Part shown: piece by piece, positions 60,510 through 64,000 of the stretch
How the letters are laid out: each line of letters begins with the position of its first letter
How positions within the stretch are numbered: position 1 is the first letter of the stretch
Assembly: GCF_900106755.1 (NCBI RefSeq)
Contig: NZ_FNNN01000019.1
Span: 1-64,000, forward strand
Length of the DNA stretch: 64,000 bases
Source of the DNA: Bacteroides faecis MAJ27
Lineage (GTDB): Bacteria > Bacteroidota > Bacteroidia > Bacteroidales > Bacteroidaceae
Reading direction: 5' to 3'
The notes under the pieces: model-generated
What the model was told of the DNA's origin: nothing
Databases searched by the model: none
What the model saw: only the letters and a program-made list of their open reading frames with translations
Program-made: the position numbers and the translations under genes

Positions 60510-61994
60510 TCATTTCCTCAGCCTTGCCACCGGTATATTCAGCTGCTGACGGTATTTTGCCACCGTCCTCCGGGCAATAGGATAGCCTTTTTCTTTCAGG
60601 ATATCTGCCAGTTCATCATCTGTCAGCGGTTTCTTTTTATCCTCCCCGTCAATGCATTCTTTCAGAATCTTACGGATCTCACGTACGGACATCTCTTCTC
60701 CGTCCTCCGTCGTGTAACCATCACTGAAAAAGAATTTAAGTGGATAGATACCGAAGTTAGTCTGTACATATTTGCTGTTGCTGACACGGGAAATCGTGGA
60801 AATATCCAGTCCGGTACGTTCTGCCACATCTTTGAGAATCATCGGTTTCAACAGTGACTCGTCACCCTCCAGGAAGAAAGGACGCTGCAAGTCGATAATC
60901 GCCTGCATAGTGGTCATCAGCGTATTCTGCCGCTGTTTCACCGCATCAATAAATCCCTGCGCGGCATCCATCTTCTGCTTCAGGAACATCATGGCTTCTT
61001 TCGACTCTTTGGACTGGTTTGCCTTATTTTTGGTATGTTCCTCCACCATCTCGGTAAAGTCACGACTCATACGGAGTTCGGGAACATTACGGTTATTCAG
61101 GCTTATGTTAATGGTTCCGTCGTCATAGGTGTCCACCAGAAAATCAGGAACTATTTGCTGAAAGCTTCTTCCGATAGCCTCTCCGAGCGAAGCACCCGGA
61201 CGGGGATTCAACTTGGTGATCTCGGCAATCGCCTCACTGAAAGTTTCTTCTTTCACATCCAGTTTCTTGATGATCTTCTCCCAGTGTTTTCGGGTGAATT
61301 CTTCATAACAATCACTGATGATACGTTCTTCCAAGTCCAGTATCGGTGCCGGCTTTTTCTCCTCGCTCTTTTTCCGGAGGATCTGTATCATCAGGCATTC
61401 CTGAAGACTACGTGCTCCGATACCTGCCGGATCAAAATCCTGCAAGATGCACAGAGCCTCTTCCAGTTCCTCTTCCGTAGATTCGATGCCGGCATAAATA
61501 GCCAGTTCATCGCAGATACTCTCCAGCGATTTGCGAAGCAGTCCGTCGTCGTCCAGCGAACCGATCAGGTATTCTACCAGTTCGCACTGATGTTCGGTCA
61601 GGTTACGTTCACGAAGTTGTTCTTTCAGAATTTCATAAAAAGAAGTTGTATCGGAGAAAGGAATATCTTCCGCCTGCTCGTCCCGCGAGCGGTTGTTCTC
61701 CTGCAATTTATAGTCGGGAATATCGTCTTCGGTGAGATAATCGCTTAATGAATCATAATCGTTGGCATCGTTATCCATGCCTTCTTCCGAGTTGACATCT
61801 TCTGCATATTCATCGGCAGCAGTGTCTTCTTTACCTTCTTCAAGCGCCGGATTCTCCAATAGTTCAGCATGGATACGGTCTTCCAGCTCGACTGCGGGAA
61901 GCTCCAACAGCTTCACGACCAGAATCTGCTGTGGCGAGAGCGTTTGTATCTGCTGTTGCGCCTGCGATTGTATTTGACGGGAACCTTGTGCCAT
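60510..61994 (-). CDS. rpoN: RNA polymerase sigma-54 factor
   Basis: This 494-aa protein has the sigma-54 layout: Gln-rich region I (about 1-50; QIQSQAQQQIQTLSPQQILVVKLLELPAVELEDRI), acidic region II (about 50-110), the core-binding domain (about 120-330), the HTH DNA-binding domain (about 370-420), and the RpoN box ARRTVAKYRQQL near the C-terminus. It directs transcription from -24/-12 promoters with activators such as the NtrC-type protein at 7.6 kb. It heads a minus-strand run ending with ispG. Confidence 0.95.
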   Translation of the reverse strand: MAQGSRQIQSQAQQQIQTLSPQQILVVKLLELPAVELEDRIHAELLENPALEEGKEDTAADEYAEDVNSEEGMDNDANDYDSLSDYLTEDDIPDYKLQENNRSRDEQAEDIPFSDTTSFYEILKEQLRERNLTEHQCELVEYLIGSLDDDGLLRKSLESICDELAIYAGIESTEEELEEALCILQDFDPAGIGARSLQECLMIQILRKKSEEKKPAPILDLEERIISDCYEEFTRKHWEKIIKKLDVKEETFSEAIAEITKLNPRPGASLGEAIGRSFQQIVPDFLVDTYDDGTINISLNNRNVPELRMSRDFTEMVEEHTKNKANQSKESKEAMMFLKQKMDAAQGFIDAVKQRQNTLMTTMQAIIDLQRPFFLEGDESLLKPMILKDVAERTGLDISTISRVSNSKYVQTNFGIYPLKFFFSDGYTTEDGEEMSVREIRKILKECIDGEDKKKPLTDDELADILKEKGYPIARRTVAKYRQQLNIPVARLRK

Positions 61995-62025
61995 ATTCGT
62001 TTTTGCTTTCTACTGTTTCTCGCTA

Positions 62026-62033
62026 CAAAAGTA
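62026..62033 (-). promoter_or_regulatory. -7 box of the rpoN cluster
   Basis: TACTTTTG on the minus strand, 31-39 bp before the rpoN start; the -33 box is not clear. Confidence 0.5.
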
Positions 62034-62097
62034 ACTTTTTAACGAGAGATTACACAGATTAGTGGGATTATTTTTAATCCTATAACACAAAAATCTT

Positions 62098-62105
62098 TAT
62101 CTTTG
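62098..62105 (+). promoter_or_regulatory. -7 box of the Xaa-Pro aminopeptidase gene
   Basis: TATCTTTG lies 27 bp before the ATG; the -33 region (about 62074) is T-rich but off consensus. Confidence 0.6.
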
Positions 62106-62132
62106 TTGCACGAACTTAAAAATTAGGACAGT

Positions 62133-63506
62133 ATGTTTGCCAAAGAGACGTATATGCAGCGCAGAGCCCTGCTGAAAAAGAATTTAGGCTCCGGAGTTTT
62201 GTTATTTCTTGGAAATGACGAGTGCGGGCTGAATTATGAGGATAACACGTTCCGTTATCGTCAGGACTCCACCTTTCTTTATTATTTCGGTCTTTCGTGT
62301 GCCGGACTATCGGCTATCATTGATATTGACGAAGATAAAGAAATTATTTTCGGTGACGAATTGTCTATCGATGCCATCGTGTGGATGGGTTCACAACCTA
62401 CATTACGCGAAAAATGCGAACGTGTCGGCATCAAGGAGCAGATGGCTTCCACCGATATAGTAGGTTATCTGCACAAATGTGTCCAGAGTGGTAAAGCAAT
62501 TCATTATCTTCCTCCTTACCGCCCTGAACATAAACTGAAATTGATGGACTGGCTGGGTATACCGCCTGCACGCCAGGAAGGTTCCGTACCTTTCATCCGT
62601 GCTGTAATAGCTCAGCGTAACTATAAATCAGCAGAAGAAATCGTAGAAATAGAGAAAGCCTGTGACGTGACTGCCGATATGCACATCACCGCCATGAAAG
62701 TTCTTCGTCCGGGAATGTATGAATATGAAGTAGTAGCGGAAATGAACCGGGTGGCAGAGTCTAATAACTGCGAGCTGTCTTTCGCTACGATTGCCACTAT
62801 CAACGGGCAGACCCTGCATAACCATTATCACGGGAATAAAGTAAAACCGGGCGATTTGTTCCTGATTGATGCAGGTGCGGAAGTGGAATCGGGCTATGCC
62901 GGTGACATGTCGTCCACCATTCCTGCGGATAAGAAATTCACAACCCGCCAGCGCGAAGTCTACGAAATCCAGAATGCAATGCATCTGGAATCTGTCAAGG
63001 CACTTCGTCCGGGCATCCCTTATATGGATGTATACGATTTGTCCGCCCGTGTCATGGTAGACGGAATGAAAGCTCTCGGACTGATGAAGGGAAATACGGA
63101 AGATGCTGTTCGTGAAGGAGCACACGCTTTGTTCTACCCGCACGGATTAGGCCACATGATGGGACTGGACGTTCATGATATGGAGAACCTGGGTGAAGTA
63201 TGGGTAGGTTATAACGGTCAGCCGAAGAGTACACAGTTCGGACGCAAGTCTCAACGCCTCGCCATCCCACTGGAACCGGGATTTGTACATACAGTGGAAC
63301 CGGGTATCTACTTCATCCCCGAACTGATCGAAATGTGGAAAGCGGAAAATAAGTTCGCCGATTTCATCAATTACGATAAAGTAGTCACTTACAAAGACTT
63401 CGGCGGTATCCGCAACGAAGAGGATTATCTCATCACGGAGACAGGCGCCCGCCGGCTCGGCAAAAAGATTCCGCTGACTCCGGAAGAAGTGGAAGCTTTA
63501 AGATAA
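62133..63506 (+). CDS. pepP: Xaa-Pro aminopeptidase (M24B)
   Basis: This 457-aa protein has an aminopeptidase P N-terminal domain (about 1-130) and an M24 pita-bread domain (about 170-440). The metal ligands are visible: Asp in LIDAGAEVESGYAGDMSST, His in PHGLGHMMGLDVHD, Glu in HTVEPGIYF and Glu in GGIRNEEDYLIT. It removes N-terminal residues before proline. No signal peptide, so cytoplasmic. It is divergent from rpoN and ends at a terminator. Confidence 0.93.
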   Translation: MFAKETYMQRRALLKKNLGSGVLLFLGNDECGLNYEDNTFRYRQDSTFLYYFGLSCAGLSAIIDIDEDKEIIFGDELSIDAIVWMGSQPTLREKCERVGIKEQMASTDIVGYLHKCVQSGKAIHYLPPYRPEHKLKLMDWLGIPPARQEGSVPFIRAVIAQRNYKSAEEIVEIEKACDVTADMHITAMKVLRPGMYEYEVVAEMNRVAESNNCELSFATIATINGQTLHNHYHGNKVKPGDLFLIDAGAEVESGYAGDMSSTIPADKKFTTRQREVYEIQNAMHLESVKALRPGIPYMDVYDLSARVMVDGMKALGLMKGNTEDAVREGAHALFYPHGLGHMMGLDVHDMENLGEVWVGYNGQPKSTQFGRKSQRLAIPLEPGFVHTVEPGIYFIPELIEMWKAENKFADFINYDKVVTYKDFGGIRNEEDYLITETGARRLGKKIPLTPEEVEALR

Positions 63507-63551
63507 CCGGCTGCTTTACTCAACAAGGCACTAAAAATCACATAAGAAAAC

Positions 63552-63590
63552 GATAAATGCCTGTACTATAATCAAGTATAGGCATTTATC
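63552..63590 (+). terminator. terminator after the aminopeptidase gene
   Basis: Arms GATAAATGCC and GGCATTTATC pair perfectly, with further pairing of CTATA/TATAG inside; T-rich sequence follows. Confidence 0.8.
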
Positions 63591-63661
63591 ATTTCAGGGG
63601 GACGGTCATTTTTTTAAGTATTAGTGTCATAATTCTTATCCTTATACACGACAATAGGCAC

Positions 63662-63669
63662 TATATTTG
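63662..63669 (+). promoter_or_regulatory. -7 box of the GH78 gene
   Basis: TATATTTG, 42 bp before the ATG; -33 box not clear. Confidence 0.55.
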
Positions 63670-63710
63670 CCAATATCCCCATCATAACAAACTATTAATA
63701 CTTTAAACTA

Positions 63711-64000
63711 ATGGCACGAACTACTTTATTACTTTTGTCTATTCTTTTTCTACTGCCTGTAAACGCATCTGTCAAAAAATTGCAGGTCGAATACCTTACC
63801 AATCCTATCGGGCTGGACATTACAGTTCCCCGATTCAGCTGGCAATTGGAATCAGCAGAAAGAGGAGTGAAACAAATAGCTTATCAAATTACCGTAGCAA
63901 CTGATGCAGCCTGTTCAAATACAGTCTGGACTTCCGGAAAGGTAGCATCCGACAAATCACTGAACATCTGCTATGCAGGACCGGCTCTCGCACCTTCCAC
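63711..64000 (+). CDS. alpha-L-rhamnosidase, 5' part (cut by the window end)
   Basis: The first 96 codons encode a signal peptide (about 1-19, VNAS) and the start of the N-terminal beta-sandwich domain of GH78 rhamnosidases: LQVEYLTNPIGLDITVPRFSWQLES, then AYQITVATD. GH78 enzymes release L-rhamnose from plant polysaccharides and glycosides. The catalytic domain lies beyond the window, so the call rests on the N-terminal motif only. Confidence 0.8.
   Translation, partial: MARTTLLLLSILFLLPVNASVKKLQVEYLTNPIGLDITVPRFSWQLESAERGVKQIAYQITVATDAACSNTVWTSGKVASDKSLNICYAGPALAPS

Noticed and set aside
63711..64000. SusC/SusD-type polysaccharide utilisation locus around the glycosidases
   Set aside because: GH2, GH92 and the GH78 start are scattered singly; no SusC or SusD gene is present in the window, so no PUL is claimed.

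Overview
This window is chromosomal DNA of a gut Bacteroides, most likely close to the B. thetaiotaomicron group. The clues are promoters of the Bacteroides type (TTTG, about 20 nt, then TAnnTTTG), lipoproteins and DUF families found mainly in Bacteroidales (DUF4136, DUF4476, DUF3836), and several secreted glycan enzymes (GH2, GH3, GH92, GH78). The genus assignment is firm; the species is inference.

Layout: the left 440 bases carry three tandem rRNA-type promoters firing leftward, so an rRNA operon probably lies just outside the window. A gene-poor, repeat-rich stretch follows to 1.6 kb. Then come hexokinase (1.6-2.8 kb), a secreted GH2 enzyme with a discoidin domain (3.1-6.0 kb), a degenerate aspartokinase-like protein (6.3-7.6 kb), an NtrC-type regulator (7.6-9.0 kb), and a four-domain CoA-disulfide-reductase/rhodanese/TusA/DsrE fusion followed by a MarR regulator (9.1-12.0 kb). 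A serine peptidase, a DUF4136 lipoprotein and a beta-barrel protein occupy 12.1-14.8 kb. A minus-strand operon of a 5'-nucleotidase split into two genes plus a GH3/beta-lactamase-like fusion fills 14.9-19.6 kb.

The most striking region is 19.8-31.8 kb: two tandem copies of a phase-variable surface module. Each copy has, in transcription order, a tyrosine recombinase, a promoter segment of about 300 bp bounded by inverted repeats GTTAC-N7-GTAAC, a large surface lipoprotein, an OmpA-family protein, and a conserved 3' region ending in a terminator. In both copies the promoter points away from the surface-protein gene (OFF). The 7-bp spacers differ (TTCTTAG and TTTGTAG), which should keep the two switches independent. 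The recombinase of the second copy is frameshifted. The surface proteins share their signal/lipobox leader but have different ectodomains; one has a short collagen-like stretch. The arrangement resembles the phase-variable S-layer locus of B. thetaiotaomicron and the Tsr-type promoter inversions of B. fragilis.

The rest is mainly core genome: rplS, a higBA toxin-antitoxin pair with a clear operator, a ROK glucokinase, a MacAB-TolC-like efflux operon, msrAB (its start codon buried in a long hairpin), a GT51 transglycosylase, a three-gene envelope operon with DUF4476 proteins, a CvfB-like S1 protein, mdh, a Fur-family regulator with a zinc-type P-ATPase, a GH92 mannosidase, a YdeI-like protein, the cluster rpoN/PAP2-like/gcvH/purE/ispG, a Xaa-Pro aminopeptidase, and the start of a GH78 rhamnosidase. 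I found no tRNA, rRNA, insertion sequence or CRISPR array inside the window.
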